Counted from the first letter of the stretch, positions 1 through 9,508 are shown. The stretch: DNA of 64,000 nucleotides from Okeania sp. SIO2C9 (GCF_010672455.1 NZ_JAAHGO010000033.1:1-64000); one strand, 5' to 3'. The notes: generated by a model not told the origin, from the letters alone. Numbers and translations are program-made.

Positions 1-125
1 CCGTTAATGCCTGTGGATGAGTAACCGCCGACGGCCTCACAAGAAGCAGGTAGGGACGTTGCATGCAACGTCCGTACACATCAATTTGTCACGTTATGTG
101 ACGCTTTGTATCAGTTTTATGAAGC
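1..125 (+). repeat. Interspersed repeat with perfect palindrome, copy 1
   Basis: This stretch is nearly identical to 27066-27190. Both contain a perfect 20-bp palindrome centred on TTGCATGCAA (here about 57-76), a smaller inverted repeat around CACGTTATGTG, and the same right end. The palindromic cassette sits at a different place relative to a GCAGG segment in the two copies, so it may have inserted independently. No coding potential was seen. The left end may lie outside the window. Confidence 0.85.
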
Positions 126-249
126 AGTAATAGCAAGTCTACATCACTACCTCTAAACCCTAAAGATTAAAAATTAAATAAAGTTCAGAAAATTATTTAA
201 CAACTAATATTATAGGGAACTGAGGCAATTCAACTTGTATAGGTAAATT

Positions 250-440
250 CAATTATCAGTTAGCCTCCTTTGGAGGAACTGCGTTAACAGTTCCTTCTGC
301 AATAGGGAGGCGAGAAGATACAGAATTTTCTTTCTCTTAGTGATTGGATATGGCTAGGTTTCCTCGCCATCCCACCTTACGGGAAGCTGCGCTAAGGACC
401 ACTTTTTATTCCCTAAAAAGGGTAAGCTTGAGACCTGATT
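250..440 (+). repeat. Family A interspersed repeat, partial copy
   Basis: The segment contains the pieces that recur in the window: GATTGGATATGGC, a GCCATCCCACC/GGGAAGC block and a CCCT(A)nGGG-like hairpin. Related copies lie at about 3195-3385, 9675-9790, 13245-13470, 18500-18660, 31855-32056 and 52310-52440, in both orientations. Its first part (GTTCCTTCTGCAATAGGGA) also recurs near 46655. It is noncoding; an apparent 78-codon reading frame across it has no gene-like features. Confidence 0.7.
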
Positions 441-462
441 TTTTTTGTCATAAAATCTTCAT

Positions 463-750
463 TCTTGACATCCTCCCGACGCTGCACTTGCGTGACAGCG
501 CGGGATTCCTAACCATCGCGCTATTAGGCTTTTCTGCTTCAATGCACCAGCCTCCAAGGTCGAGCCTCTTTTCGGTCTAAAAGCGCGCTCCACAGACTGA
601 CACTGCTAGCCCAGCAGCCAATTTTTAAGTCTAACACACTATTGAAAAAACCGCAAAATTGATTGGTTTTTCCTGCGGAATGCGCTCGCATTCATGCCCT
701 AGCTCCCCTTCGGGAGAGCGCGGGTCTTCAACCAACGTTGAGATAAACAT
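463..750 (-). mobile_element. Orphan IS200/IS605-type right end (possible reRNA/omegaRNA locus), reverse orientation
   Basis: Read on the minus strand, this is a close homologue of 41195-41480. Both start with TCTCAACGTTGG, carry a CTCCCGAAGGGGAG hairpin and a GCTGCTGGGCTAGCAG stretch, and finish with GGGAGGATGTCAAG. That ending is typical of the 3' ends of cyanobacterial tnpB elements, where the end region doubles as the TnpB guide RNA scaffold. No tnpA or tnpB lies next to it. Compared with 41195-41480 it carries a roughly 22-bp insertion (about 671-693) containing CATTCCGCAGG. Function as RNA is inference. Confidence 0.6.
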
Positions 751-809
751 CTAAGAATAGAAATACATTGCTAATAGCTAACTAATAATTTTAATTTGCA
801 TGATATTTC

Positions 810-910
810 GGCGTTGCTGAATGGTAATGATTTTTAAATTAAGTATCAACGCAAAACATAAGTTTTTCAATTTTACCTTCAGCTACTTACCATTACATTT
901 AAGCAACGCC
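810..910. mobile_element. MITE with IS1-like terminal inverted repeats
   Basis: The ends are GGCGTTGCTGAAT and, inverted, TAAGCAACGCC. They match the ends of the IS1-family elements at 24801-26638 and 25009-25781 and of the MITEs at 27222-27333 and 55975-56117. The interior has no reading frame. No convincing target duplication was seen, so this copy is probably old. Confidence 0.65.
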
Positions 911-1217
911 AAAGAGTAAACTTTCTGCTATACCTGATTTTGCAACACGTTTACAACCTACATTCCGCACAACAAAATGTAGTATAAAAAAAAGGAGACA
1001 GGAGACAGTTATAGTGGTCAATAAGAGTAAGTAATTGAGTATTTATACTTAATATTTTCCTGAGAATCTGACTGCTGAGAAAGGTCAAATGTAGGAGCTA
1101 TATAGTATAAATACTTACCAAGTTACGGATTTTTCTACTACTTTTAATGTTACAAATTGAAGCGCGGAATGTGAGTTACAAGCAAACCTCAAAAATAAAA
1201 TTTTTTCTTTAATGCCG
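911..1217. other. Spacer without recognised gene
   Basis: This is AT-rich spacer between the MITE and the peroxiredoxin promoter. It contains one short purine-rich heptamer-like stretch (GGAGACAGGAGACAG, about 992-1006). No other structure was recognised. Confidence 0.5.
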
Positions 1218-1246
1218 TTGACAAATTCTTATTTAAGAATTATTCT
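1218..1246 (+). promoter_or_regulatory. Sigma70-type promoter with inverted repeat in the spacer
   Basis: TTGACA (1218-1223), a 17-bp spacer and TATTCT (1241-1246) form a near-consensus promoter upstream of the peroxiredoxin gene. The spacer holds an inverted repeat, AATTCTTA-TT-TAAGAATT (1224-1241). A regulator bound there would block polymerase. A peroxide-responsive Fur/PerR-type repressor is a reasonable guess for this gene but is only inference. Confidence 0.6.
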
Positions 1247-1313
1247 GATTTACAGCAGTAAAAGCTGATACAGATTGAATTGCTAAGTTACTAAATCATT
1301 CTGAGGTTAAGTT

Positions 1314-1883
1314 ATGGTTATTGAGCGTGTTCCTGATGTAGTATTCAAAACCCGTGTCCGTGATGAATCTGTTGAAGGACCTAACCCTTATCGTTGGCAA
1401 GACAAAACTACCCAAGAAATTTTTGGTGGCAAGCGTGTAGTATTATTTGCATTACCTGGAGCCTTTACACCAACTTGCTCATCTACTCACTTACCTCGCT
1501 ATGAAGAACTATACGATGAATTCAAAGGACAAGGAATAGACGAAATTATTTGTCTATCAGTAAACGATGCCTTCGTAATGTTCCAATGGGGTAAACAGCA
1601 AAATGCCAAAAATGTATTCCTATTACCAGATGGCAATGGAGAATTTTCTCGTAAAATGGGAATGTTAGTAGATAAGTCCAATATTGGTTTTGGTATGCGC
1701 TCCTGGCGCTATGCAATGGTTGTCAATGACTGTAAAATCGAAAAGATATTCGTTGAAGAAGGTTTTAGTGACAACTATGGTGACGATCCATTTGAGACAT
1801 CTGACGCAGATACAGTATTAGCTTATCTAAAAGGTACAGAAGCACCAGCAGAAAAACCAGCTCGATTAGAGTTTGTTGGTTAG
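1314..1883 (+). CDS. Type II (Prx5-like) peroxiredoxin
   Basis: This is a thiol peroxidase of 189 residues that reduces H2O2 and alkyl hydroperoxides in the cytoplasm, using thioredoxin or glutaredoxin as electron donor. The peroxidatic cysteine is Cys55 in the motif PGAFTPTCSSTHLP. Cys80 (DEIICLSVND) sits 25 residues later, where the resolving cysteine of type II enzymes lies. Length is usual for cyanobacterial PrxII without a glutaredoxin fusion. The ATG is preceded by a GAGG at about 1301-1304 and a strong promoter at 1218-1246. It appears monocistronic; murI starts 351 bp further on. The family assignment is secure, the exact physiological donor is not visible. Confidence 0.95.
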   Translation: MVIERVPDVVFKTRVRDESVEGPNPYRWQDKTTQEIFGGKRVVLFALPGAFTPTCSSTHLPRYEELYDEFKGQGIDEIICLSVNDAFVMFQWGKQQNAKNVFLLPDGNGEFSRKMGMLVDKSNIGFGMRSWRYAMVVNDCKIEKIFVEEGFSDNYGDDPFETSDADTVLAYLKGTEAPAEKPARLEFVG

Positions 1884-2234
1884 TTTAGCTCCCTACAACG
1901 AAGCTGAAACTTACAAGAATAATACTATATGTAGCAATTAAATGTGATTTTTGAATTGTAGTGCCTAAAGTTTAACCTTAATAATAAATAATAAATTTTT
2001 TGCACTACAAGAATATTTTTACATTACACTGCTATATATAGTGTTAACCTATCTTATTCAGTAACGAGCGCCAAAATATATTCGGCAACTACGATTTTTT
2101 TTACTTCAGTGGATCAATAATTATGAAATTTTTCTCTATTTAAACTAAAAAAATAGAAAAAATTAGATTTTCAACCGATACATTATAGTTGTTATATCTA
2201 TATTGATTAGAATAGTATTTTCATACTCTCAAGA
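1884..2234. other. Spacer without recognised feature
   Basis: This is 351 bp of AT-rich sequence between the peroxiredoxin gene and murI. No hairpin-plus-T-run terminator and no reading frame of note were seen. Confidence 0.5.
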
Positions 2235-3065
2235 ATGGTTGTTGAAACTAGACAAAAAAGAATAGGTATTTTTGATAGTGGCATAGGAGGTCTAACTGTT
2301 CTGAGAGAGTTATATAGACAGTTACCTAGTGAATCTATTCTTTACTTTGGAGATACAGCAAGATTACCCTATGGCACAAGAACGAGCAAAGAAATTGTGC
2401 AGTTTGTAGATGAAATTATAGAGTGGCTAATCAAAAGTGGAGTGAAAATGGTGTTGATGGCCTGTAATACCAGTTCAGCTCTTGCTTTAGAAGAAATTAA
2501 ATCTAAATTTGATATTCCGGTCTTAGGATTAATTTTACCAGGGGCTAATGCTGCAGTAGAATTAGGAACAAGAATAGGTGTAATTGCTACCCCTGCAACT
2601 GCTGCTAGTAATGCCTATCGTAGTGCTATTCTAGAGGCAAATGCTTCTGCTAAAGTGTGGCAAGTAGGCTGTCCCTATTTCGTACCTTTAATAGAGCAAA
2701 ATCAGCTACATAACCCTTATACATATCAGATAGCAGAAGAATATTTGATGCCATTAATACAGCAAAAAATTGACACATTGGTTTATGGTTGTACTCACTA
2801 TCCCTATTTAGAACCAATATTGCGTTCTTTTCTACCTAGAAATGTTAATTTTGTAGACCCTGCTGTATCTCTAGTGAAAGTAGCTGCTAAAAAGCTAGAA
2901 ATTATGAATTTGCAAAATTATGAGAAAGCAAAACCAACAAAATTCGTAGTTAGCGGTTCTCCTCAAAAATTTGCTGAATTATCATTACAATGGCTTGGTT
3001 ATAAACCAATTGTACAATCAGTTTCTTTCTCTACGGTTTTAGACAAACCTATTTCTATGGCATAG
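2235..3065 (+). CDS. murI: Glutamate racemase
   Basis: The enzyme interconverts L- and D-glutamate and so supplies D-Glu for peptidoglycan; it is cytoplasmic and cofactor-independent. At 276 residues it has normal length. The N-terminus carries IGIFDSGIGGLTVLREL, followed by YFGDTARLPYG. The two catalytic cysteines are Cys77 (ACNTSSA) and Cys186 (YGCTHYPYL). In many cyanobacteria murI is directly followed by the solanesyl diphosphate synthase gene. Here that order is kept (next gene at 5537) but a 2.5 kb noncoding stretch separates them. Assignment is secure. Confidence 0.97.
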   Translation: MVVETRQKRIGIFDSGIGGLTVLRELYRQLPSESILYFGDTARLPYGTRTSKEIVQFVDEIIEWLIKSGVKMVLMACNTSSALALEEIKSKFDIPVLGLILPGANAAVELGTRIGVIATPATAASNAYRSAILEANASAKVWQVGCPYFVPLIEQNQLHNPYTYQIAEEYLMPLIQQKIDTLVYGCTHYPYLEPILRSFLPRNVNFVDPAVSLVKVAAKKLEIMNLQNYEKAKPTKFVVSGSPQKFAELSLQWLGYKPIVQSVSFSTVLDKPISMA

Positions 3066-3194
3066 AATTTATGTTGGGGATATAAACAGAAAATTAAATG
3101 CTTAATAGAATCAGGACTTACGCAAAATACTCTTTTATACGCTAGTTTTGGTGTAAGGTGCGTTGCAACACAGGCTACAGGTAGATTTGCTCCT

Positions 3195-3390
3195 TCATTA
3201 ATGGATAATTGATAATTACCTCTCCCTTTTAGGGAGAGGATTGACAAAGAAGGAAAAAATTTATTCTCTTGGTCGATTGGATATGGCGAGGAAACCTAGG
3301 CATCCCTCGACCGCTTTTTCCCCTTGAAAGGGGAGGCGGAATTAGCCGAATTGTTTAATTATTTAATTATTTAATTATTAATTATTCGGT
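3195..3390 (+). repeat. Family A interspersed repeat
   Basis: The copy contains CTCTCCCTTTTAGGGAGAG, TTGGTCGATTGGATATGG, ATCCCTCGACCGC and CCCCTTGAAAGGGG hairpins, then an AT-only tail made of short TTAATTA-like repeats (about 3355-3388). It is in the same orientation as the copy at 250-440 and inverted relative to those at 18500, 13245 and 31855. It is noncoding. Confidence 0.75.
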
Positions 3391-4118
3391 AAGTCCGGTA
3401 AGTCCTAAGAATAAGGATTCGCGAAAAGTTTTATAGAGTTTTTGTGATTCAATAAAAGTGCCGATCTAGTTTGATAACTTCTCGTAAACTTTATAGATAG
3501 ATTATGGCAGTCTTATATCCGAATTGTGAAATATTTTAGGGTTATAGACAATAGGAAACAGTAGAATTTTTATTAATGTTTTAGATCTATAGCAGTCGCC
3601 AAAGTGATTATGGCATAAAAGGGAAACATAGGGTTGGCGGAGCAAGTGCGGCAGCTATATCCCCTCTATGAGATGGTCTAATAATTTTATACTTTTCTCT
3701 GTGCTAACCGCTGTGACAGTTGCTATACTGTTGAATAATTATAAACTTACTTAAAACTGATATCAAATTTATCTAGAAAAATGTCTGAGAGAAAATTTTA
3801 GCTTTTTATAGAAATACAATCCTATGATGAGTTAAAAATTATTTCTAACTTATACCAATTTTATGTAAGGCTGCACAGAATTATGAAATTTATTAACTTG
3901 TCTGTCTCGATCTATAGTCACCTCTAATTAAAATATTATTCTACGCAACTTTAATATTAATTTGGCATTACCACACTTGCACAAATGTAAAATATTTTAT
4001 TAGTTATTTGGTAGCAGAAGCAAGAATAAAAAATCTTGCGTTGTCTGAGTTTTAAGCTTTTTATCCTTCCTGACTTTTATTCGACTACTATAATATTTAG
4101 TACTCAAATTAATCTTAA
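3391..4118. other. Spacer; possible small RNA region upstream of an orphan terminator
   Basis: No reading frame with gene-like features was recognised. The only strong signal is the plus-strand terminator at 4120-4179, which would end any transcript crossing this region. That transcript could be a long murI message or an unannotated small RNA. Confidence 0.4.
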
Positions 4119-4119
4119 T

Positions 4120-4179
4120 AGCAGATAATTGATAGTATATATATAACTATAGTATTATCTGCTGTTTTTTATTTTTTTT
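4120..4179 (+). terminator. Strong Rho-independent-type terminator, plus strand
   Basis: A 10-bp perfect stem, AGCAGATAAT (4120-4129) with ATTATCTGCT (4154-4163), encloses a second inner hairpin (ATAGT/ACTAT). It is followed by G and a run of 14 T interrupted by one A (4165-4179). It lies 1.05 kb past murI, far from any recognised plus-strand gene. It ends right at the stop codon of the minus-strand small frame at 4181-4339. Confidence 0.75.
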
Positions 4180-4180
4180 A

Positions 4181-4339
4181 TTAATGCAAATTAGTTCTTG
4201 AGTTAGCAATACCTTGTTGCCAAGATTTATTTCTTGTGATTTTTGTACCTCTTTGGGCTAATGTTAATAGTAAATATACAGTAAATACATAACCAGTTGC
4301 TAGAATGGGAATAATTACAGGAATGTGATTGTAGTTCAT
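4181..4339 (-). CDS. Possible 52-aa single-span membrane peptide
   Basis: The minus strand encodes MNYNHIPVIIPILATG and onward: an ATG start, one hydrophobic segment at about residues 6-28, then a basic hydrophilic tail with RGTK and RNKSW, and a TAA stop. That arrangement is typical of the small one-helix proteins of thylakoid complexes, but I do not recognise the family. No clear Shine-Dalgarno sequence precedes the ATG. It converges on the strong plus-strand terminator at 4120-4179. It might be a real small gene or a chance frame; conservation in relatives would decide. Confidence 0.4.
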   Translation of the reverse strand: MNYNHIPVIIPILATGYVFTVYLLLTLAQRGTKITRNKSWQQGIANSRTNLH

Positions 4340-5536
4340 GGTTTTATTAGATGGTGAGGAGTATTTAGATGTAAGTATTTCCTAGCTTAAAAGCTAAGGA
4401 ACTCAAAGACTAACTGAGTATTCTTTACTTAGTAATTAATGGAAATCAATACTAAGAAAAATAATCATCCTTTAATTGATTTTTAGAGCAAAAGAAATTT
4501 ATAGACAAAGTCTTGAACTCTTTGTATTCATAAGGTTGTAGCATTAAATAGTAATGCAAAGTAGCAGATATTTTGATTTTTCAGTTCACATATTTGAACT
4601 TTTTTTTTAGTTACCTTCTGCTGAAGTAATCTCTAAATTTATATCCTAGATGTACTTTTAGAGAAGAGGTTATTCAGATTTTAAATTGTTGATAATTACT
4701 GAGTACGATTGGTAAGCTGGAATACTATCAATTTATCGCAATTATATTACTTAATTAAATCATCGATCTATCTGAAATTTTAGCCTGGAGCTATGTTTTA
4801 GTAACTAATAACACATAGATTTTTAGAAGGTTAAGTTAACTCAATTTCTGCACTTCAGTCATTGGTAAATAGATCTCAGACAAACTATGCAGCTATTAAG
4901 TTATCTTCATTATCATTAATTAGTTAGATAGAGTACCTGATAGCTTAATTTATATAACCTACATAGTAAAAACTTTCAGGTTAATTTGGATCAAATATGA
5001 TGATGACTAAATTATATGTATTCCAGCTCAGAAGTTTTTGACTATTCTCTTCACCAATAGGTAACTTTTAACTATTGAGAAATTTTTGGTCTATTTGCTT
5101 TTTTAATTCAAAATGTAACTATTATCTCTTTTTACTCTAAATAGTTATAGTAGATTGAGTCAACCTTGTAATGGTGAAAAATTATTCTCTACTATTCCTA
5201 GCCAATCTTGATAATTAGGTAAATTGAGAGATAAATCTATAATAAGTCTAGTTCCTTACAGGATTACCTAGCATTAACCTATTATAGTTAACAACTTTGA
5301 ATACTTAAATTATTACAGTTCTTACTATTAAACTAACACAGTTAATACTATTTGTATATAGTATTTTGAGAGTTACTTAACAATTAGATACAATCTACTG
5401 TATAAACCGGCTTTAATTATCAAAAAGCAAAAAATAATTTCTAAAATTTCAACTTTACCTATATGAAGGATGGTTGACTTAGAATAAGAATATAATATGT
5501 AAAATTTTGTTAACTTGTAGCTTTATTGGCTAATCC
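4340..5536. other. 1.2 kb AT-rich spacer
   Basis: The sequence lies between the small frame and the prenyl diphosphate synthase gene. It is very AT-rich with many stops in all frames. No member of the repeat families found elsewhere in the window was recognised. Confidence 0.5.
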
Positions 5537-6508
5537 ATGACCACTTCAACTCTCCTATTTTCACCAGTAGAAGCAGACCTAAAACTGCTAACAGATAACT
5601 TAAAACAATTGGTAGGTGCTCGTCACCCAATCCTGTACGCAGCAGCAGAACATCTATTCCGCGTACAGGGAAAGCGAGTGAGACCAGCTATCGTCTTTTT
5701 AATTTCACGGACTACCATGCCAAATCAGGAAATTAGTCCTAAACATCGTCGTTTAGCAGAAATCACAGAAATGATCCACACTGCTAGCTTAGTTCACGAC
5801 GATGTAGTAGACGAATCAGAAATTCGCCGAGGTGTCCCCACTGTTCATAGTTTATTTACCAATCGTGTTGCGGTACTGGCCGGAGATTTTCTCTTTGCTC
5901 AATCATCTTGGTATTTGGCCAATTTAGATAATCTAGAGGTAGTTAAACTACTTTCAGAAGTAATTATGGATCTTGCGGAAGGAGAAATTCAGCAAGGACT
6001 ACATAAATTTGATACTGATTTATCCATAGATGCTTACTTAGAGAAGAGCTACTATAAAACAGCTTCTCTAATTGCTAATAGCTCTAAAGCTGCGGCTACT
6101 CTTAGTGGTGTTTCACCAGAACTAGCTCAGGATATGTACTACTATGGCCGATATGTAGGTTTGGCATTTCAGATAGTAGATGACATACTAGATTTTACCA
6201 GTGTAACAGAATCTCTAGGAAAACCTGCTTGTTCAGATCTGAAAAGTGGCCACTTGACAGCACCTACATTATATGCATTAGCAGAAAAGCCAACTTTAGA
6301 AAAACTAATCGAAAGAGAATTAGCCCAAGATGGTGATTTAGAAGAGGCAATCCAATTAATTAAAGATAGTCATGGTATTGAAAAATCTCAGGAATTAGCT
6401 ACTAAATACGCGAAAATGGGTGTAGAACATTTAAAATCCTTGCCAGATTGTGATTCTCGTCAAGCTCTGATTAATCTTACTGACTATGTTTTAAGTCGGC
6501 TGTATTAA
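5537..6508 (+). CDS. sds: Long-chain trans-prenyl (solanesyl-type) diphosphate synthase
   Basis: This enzyme condenses isopentenyl diphosphate onto an allylic primer to make the long polyprenyl diphosphate used for the plastoquinone side chain. It is 323 residues. The first aspartate-rich motif is DDVVD at 88-92 (LVHDDVVDESEIRRG) and the second is DDILD at 215-219 (FQIVDDILDFTS). The substrate-binding QGKRVRP near residue 44 and the KT pair near 174 are also present. Length and sequence fit the cyanobacterial solanesyl synthase group rather than the CrtE (GGPP) group, and the murI neighbour supports that. Product chain length is inferred, not visible. Confidence 0.92.
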   Translation: MTTSTLLFSPVEADLKLLTDNLKQLVGARHPILYAAAEHLFRVQGKRVRPAIVFLISRTTMPNQEISPKHRRLAEITEMIHTASLVHDDVVDESEIRRGVPTVHSLFTNRVAVLAGDFLFAQSSWYLANLDNLEVVKLLSEVIMDLAEGEIQQGLHKFDTDLSIDAYLEKSYYKTASLIANSSKAAATLSGVSPELAQDMYYYGRYVGLAFQIVDDILDFTSVTESLGKPACSDLKSGHLTAPTLYALAEKPTLEKLIERELAQDGDLEEAIQLIKDSHGIEKSQELATKYAKMGVEHLKSLPDCDSRQALINLTDYVLSRLY

Positions 6509-6735
6509 CTTTTAGTATTTTTCAATAAGTTAGTAAGAGTTAATTAATACTAGCAGTGGGATTAAACTTAACAAAGGCAATTAATTGATGTATACCTATT
6601 TATCTTTAATAAAAGCAATATAATCTGTCTTCAGATGAGTTTAACTTTGTTATACCAAATTCGATTTTCTCTATTTACTTGAGGTAATTGAACTATTAAT
6701 TAATATCAAATCAACTTTGAGAAGTTCTCAACATC

Positions 6736-7215
6736 TTAAGCAATATCTGGAGGAATTTTGCTAGAGTGAGAATTAGAGGATGCCTGATACTGTTGGAGAT
6801 ATATGTTTATCAGCTTTTGGACATCCTCTCTCTTGACTTCTGTAGCCGTTGTCAAATTACCAGGTTTTTCAAAAAATACAAGGCTATCTAAAGGTTCAAT
6901 TGCGATCATTTGGAAAAGTATATAAACAACTGGCACAGGTTTAGCAACGACATTATCCTCTACAATAGAAGATGAAGCATCTTTTTGAGTAGGAAAAGCA
7001 TAAATAACACGTTTTTCTAATTCAGATTTATTACGATGACCAAGAGTAGTCAAAACCCAATTTTGCGTGTCAGTTTGCAAAATATAATACTCTAAATGTT
7101 GTAATTGTTGAGCTAAAAGTTTCAAGGCAGGTGTAACTGCTTCAACAACTTCTGCTGTATTGCCATTTTGAGGTGAATTTTTAATGAGTGTTTGGATTTG
7201 TTGATCTAAGTCCAT
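6736..7215 (-). CDS. Conserved-looking protein of unknown function, divergent from hetZ-like gene
   Basis: The product is 159 residues and I do not recognise it. It has a helical N-terminal half with several Gln/Leu-rich stretches (LKLLAQQLQHLEYYIL), then a more compact segment ending in a helix (EDVQKLINIYLQQYQ). It has no signal peptide, membrane span or cysteine pair. The ATG lies 93 bp from the start of the hetZ-like gene on the opposite strand, so the two share a divergent control region. A link with hetZ/patU is possible from position alone. Confidence 0.7.
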   Translation of the reverse strand: MDLDQQIQTLIKNSPQNGNTAEVVEAVTPALKLLAQQLQHLEYYILQTDTQNWVLTTLGHRNKSELEKRVIYAFPTQKDASSSIVEDNVVAKPVPVVYILFQMIAIEPLDSLVFFEKPGNLTTATEVKREDVQKLINIYLQQYQASSNSHSSKIPPDIA

Positions 7216-7308
7216 AATTTATTATTTAGTCTTTTCAGAAATTGTATGAAATCAGGGTGTATGTGTAATGAATAGAAAAAAATTATTAGTAGTTAATTTA
7301 TTAATACA

Positions 7309-8478
7309 ATGATGGTGGAAATCTGCCAAGTTAGCGAAGAAAATTTAAAGCTCTTGCTAGATGAATTTCAGCAATCTACTCGTGCATCAAAGCAAAATTG
7401 CCAATCAGTAGCAGAGCGTATTAAACAAGAAGTAGAAAGAATTTGCATAGAAAGCAAAAGAATTCAAGCTTCGGGGGAAATAAGTAAATGGGCAAAGAAC
7501 CTAGCTCAACATCGTCTGAGACAATGCCTACATTACTACAAGCTTGGTTCTAGAGAAGGAAGAATACATTTACATAGTAGTCTAAGTGCGATTGTTTATA
7601 GGTATATCACTCCTCCTCAAATACAATCAAGTTATCAGGCAAGACTAAATCTGATCGAAGATTTTTTACAACAATTTTATCTGGAGGCTTTGAATGCCTT
7701 TCGGCGAGAAACCGAGCTGCCAATAATCTACACTCCCCATACATTATTAGAACTCGCAGAGTACATGGCCTTTACAGAGCGTTATGGCAAAAGACGCATA
7801 CCTTTGTCTGGTGGCCGTAGTCAACAATTAATCATTCTGCGTGCTCAAACATTTTCCCATCAACAACCAAAGGAAACATCTGTAGATCTTGACCAAGCAG
7901 CGGAGGGAACAACTACTGACTCAGATAAGACATGGAATGATGGATCTATCCAACAAGTGCGAGAAGCAATGGCCGCACAACAGGATACAGGTGATGATAT
8001 AGGTTCTCTGCGCCAGGTGGTCATAGAAGAACTTATGGCCTATCTGGAGGAACGTGGGCAGCAAGACTGTGCAGACTACTTTGCACTGCGTTTACAAGAC
8101 TTATCAACTGGGGAAATAGAGTCTATCTTAGGTCTTACTCCCAGACAAAGGGATTATTTACAGCAGCGCTTTAAGTACCATTTGCTCAAATTTGCTATGG
8201 GACATAGGTGGGAATTAGTTCATCAATGGTTAGAAGCAGACTTAGAGCATAATTTAGGCTTAACCCCCACAGAATGGACAGCTTTGCATGAGCAAATTGA
8301 CGCAGAACAAAAAAGTTTGCTAGATTTGAAGCATCAAGGTCTTTCTGACGAAGCGATTGCCAAGACTTTAGGTCGTAAAATCAACCAGGTTAAGAAGAAG
8401 TGGCATAAGTTACTCGAACTTGCCTGGGAATTACGAAATCATTCAAATTCCGGAGCGAGTGCGTCAACTGATGAATAA
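7309..8478 (+). CDS. hetZ: HetZ-like regulator of cell differentiation
   Basis: The 389-residue protein resembles HetZ, a DNA-binding regulator needed early in Anabaena heterocyst formation and conserved in filamentous cyanobacteria, including ones without heterocysts. Matching landmarks as I recall the family are ERICIESKRIQASGE, LARHRLRQC-like LAQHRLRQC, EALNAFRRE, and AEYMAFTERYGKRRIPL. The C-terminal third has a sigma-region-4-like helix-turn-helix segment (GEIESILGLTPRQRDYLQQR) and a second one near LSDEAIAKTLGRK. Two ATG codons stand together at 7309 and 7312. Its last codons overlap the start of the next gene, as expected for the hetZ-patU order. Recognition is from memory of the family. 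Confidence 0.75.
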   Translation: MMVEICQVSEENLKLLLDEFQQSTRASKQNCQSVAERIKQEVERICIESKRIQASGEISKWAKNLAQHRLRQCLHYYKLGSREGRIHLHSSLSAIVYRYITPPQIQSSYQARLNLIEDFLQQFYLEALNAFRRETELPIIYTPHTLLELAEYMAFTERYGKRRIPLSGGRSQQLIILRAQTFSHQQPKETSVDLDQAAEGTTTDSDKTWNDGSIQQVREAMAAQQDTGDDIGSLRQVVIEELMAYLEERGQQDCADYFALRLQDLSTGEIESILGLTPRQRDYLQQRFKYHLLKFAMGHRWELVHQWLEADLEHNLGLTPTEWTALHEQIDAEQKSLLDLKHQGLSDEAIAKTLGRKINQVKKKWHKLLELAWELRNHSNSGASASTDE

Positions 8479-9508
8479 CGAAACGAATAAACAGGTGGAA
8501 ACTTTCGAGGATAATTTCTTTGACTGGTTATTAAGGCCAAATTTTAAAGAAGTATCAAACGTAGGGAAAAATCAAAAACCTATTAAGAATGGAAAAAAAG
8601 AACTCAGGGTGGAAGGGTTAGAGTGGGAAGAATTAGACCCACTTGATTCTGAAGAAATTGACTACCCCTACGGACACGAAAGTCAGCCACTTACATCCGG
8701 AGAAGTATCAACCGTGTATAATCGTTTCGAGACTGTATTACAAAAACAACTGAGAACCAAGATTGAATCTAAACCCCCACGATTTCCTTGGGAAAATAAT
8801 CTGGTAAATTACGATGCTGAATATCCAGATGTAGAGGTAAATAACTGGTTTTCCCCTATTAATTTGTGGGCATCACAGATGAAAAATATTAAGTGGGGCA
8901 AGTTAAATATACCCTTAACGGAGACTGTCTTTGCTCAACTTTTACAATCTTGTCAGGATTTAGTACCATCTGATTTACTCCCCGGCAGTAAATTGGTTAG
9001 AGCAGTGGATAGTTTGTTCCCAAACCAATCTCAATCTTTAAATGACCTAGCTGGTTTAGTGCTTGTAGGTGGAACCCGCGATGGAGAATTGATTTCCAAT
9101 TATATTACTGCTTATAACACTGCAACTCAAAAACAACAGATGTTGTTGTCTTTGCTCGCTGCCCAAGAAATTATCTCATCTTTAAGTTTGACTTGTCATT
9201 TAAATCAGTCGGTAACAAAAAGAGAATGGCAAACTGCTCTAGGGTGTCTGACTATCGAAGCTGAATATTATATTCCTGAAGATCGTTCTTCTGCGTGTTT
9301 GAGGATTAAAGGTCAACTACCTGAAGCAGCAAGTTTCCAACTTCAAGGAAGAGAAGTTCAAGCGACTACTCAACGTTCAGATCCAGGTACTCTATGTGTA
9401 GAGTTATTTGACCCACAACCAGAGCAAACATATCAGCTAATTATTAAATTCCTCAACTGGGAGCAATCTTTAAAATTTGTTGTTCGCCTTCAAGAATTAA
9501 GAATTTAG
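8471..9508 (+). CDS. PatU/PatU3-like protein
   Basis: This 345-residue protein starts at ATG 8471, overlapping the hetZ-like stop by 8 bp. An in-frame upstream codon at 8420 would add 17 residues from inside hetZ and is less likely. Position right after hetZ and overall size fit PatU3/PatU, which in Anabaena counteracts or modulates HetZ and affects heterocyst pattern. The first 120 residues are acidic and low in structure (ELDPLDSEEIDYPYG). The C-terminal two thirds are compact. No catalytic motif was seen. Translational coupling to hetZ is likely. The name rests mainly on context. Confidence 0.65.
   Translation: MNNETNKQVETFEDNFFDWLLRPNFKEVSNVGKNQKPIKNGKKELRVEGLEWEELDPLDSEEIDYPYGHESQPLTSGEVSTVYNRFETVLQKQLRTKIESKPPRFPWENNLVNYDAEYPDVEVNNWFSPINLWASQMKNIKWGKLNIPLTETVFAQLLQSCQDLVPSDLLPGSKLVRAVDSLFPNQSQSLNDLAGLVLVGGTRDGELISNYITAYNTATQKQQMLLSLLAAQEIISSLSLTCHLNQSVTKREWQTALGCLTIEAEYYIPEDRSSACLRIKGQLPEAASFQLQGREVQATTQRSDPGTLCVELFDPQPEQTYQLIIKFLNWEQSLKFVVRLQELRI

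Noticed and set aside
344-580. 78-codon plus-strand frame
   Set aside because: Crosses a family A repeat and the orphan IS605 end; composition reflects the repeats.
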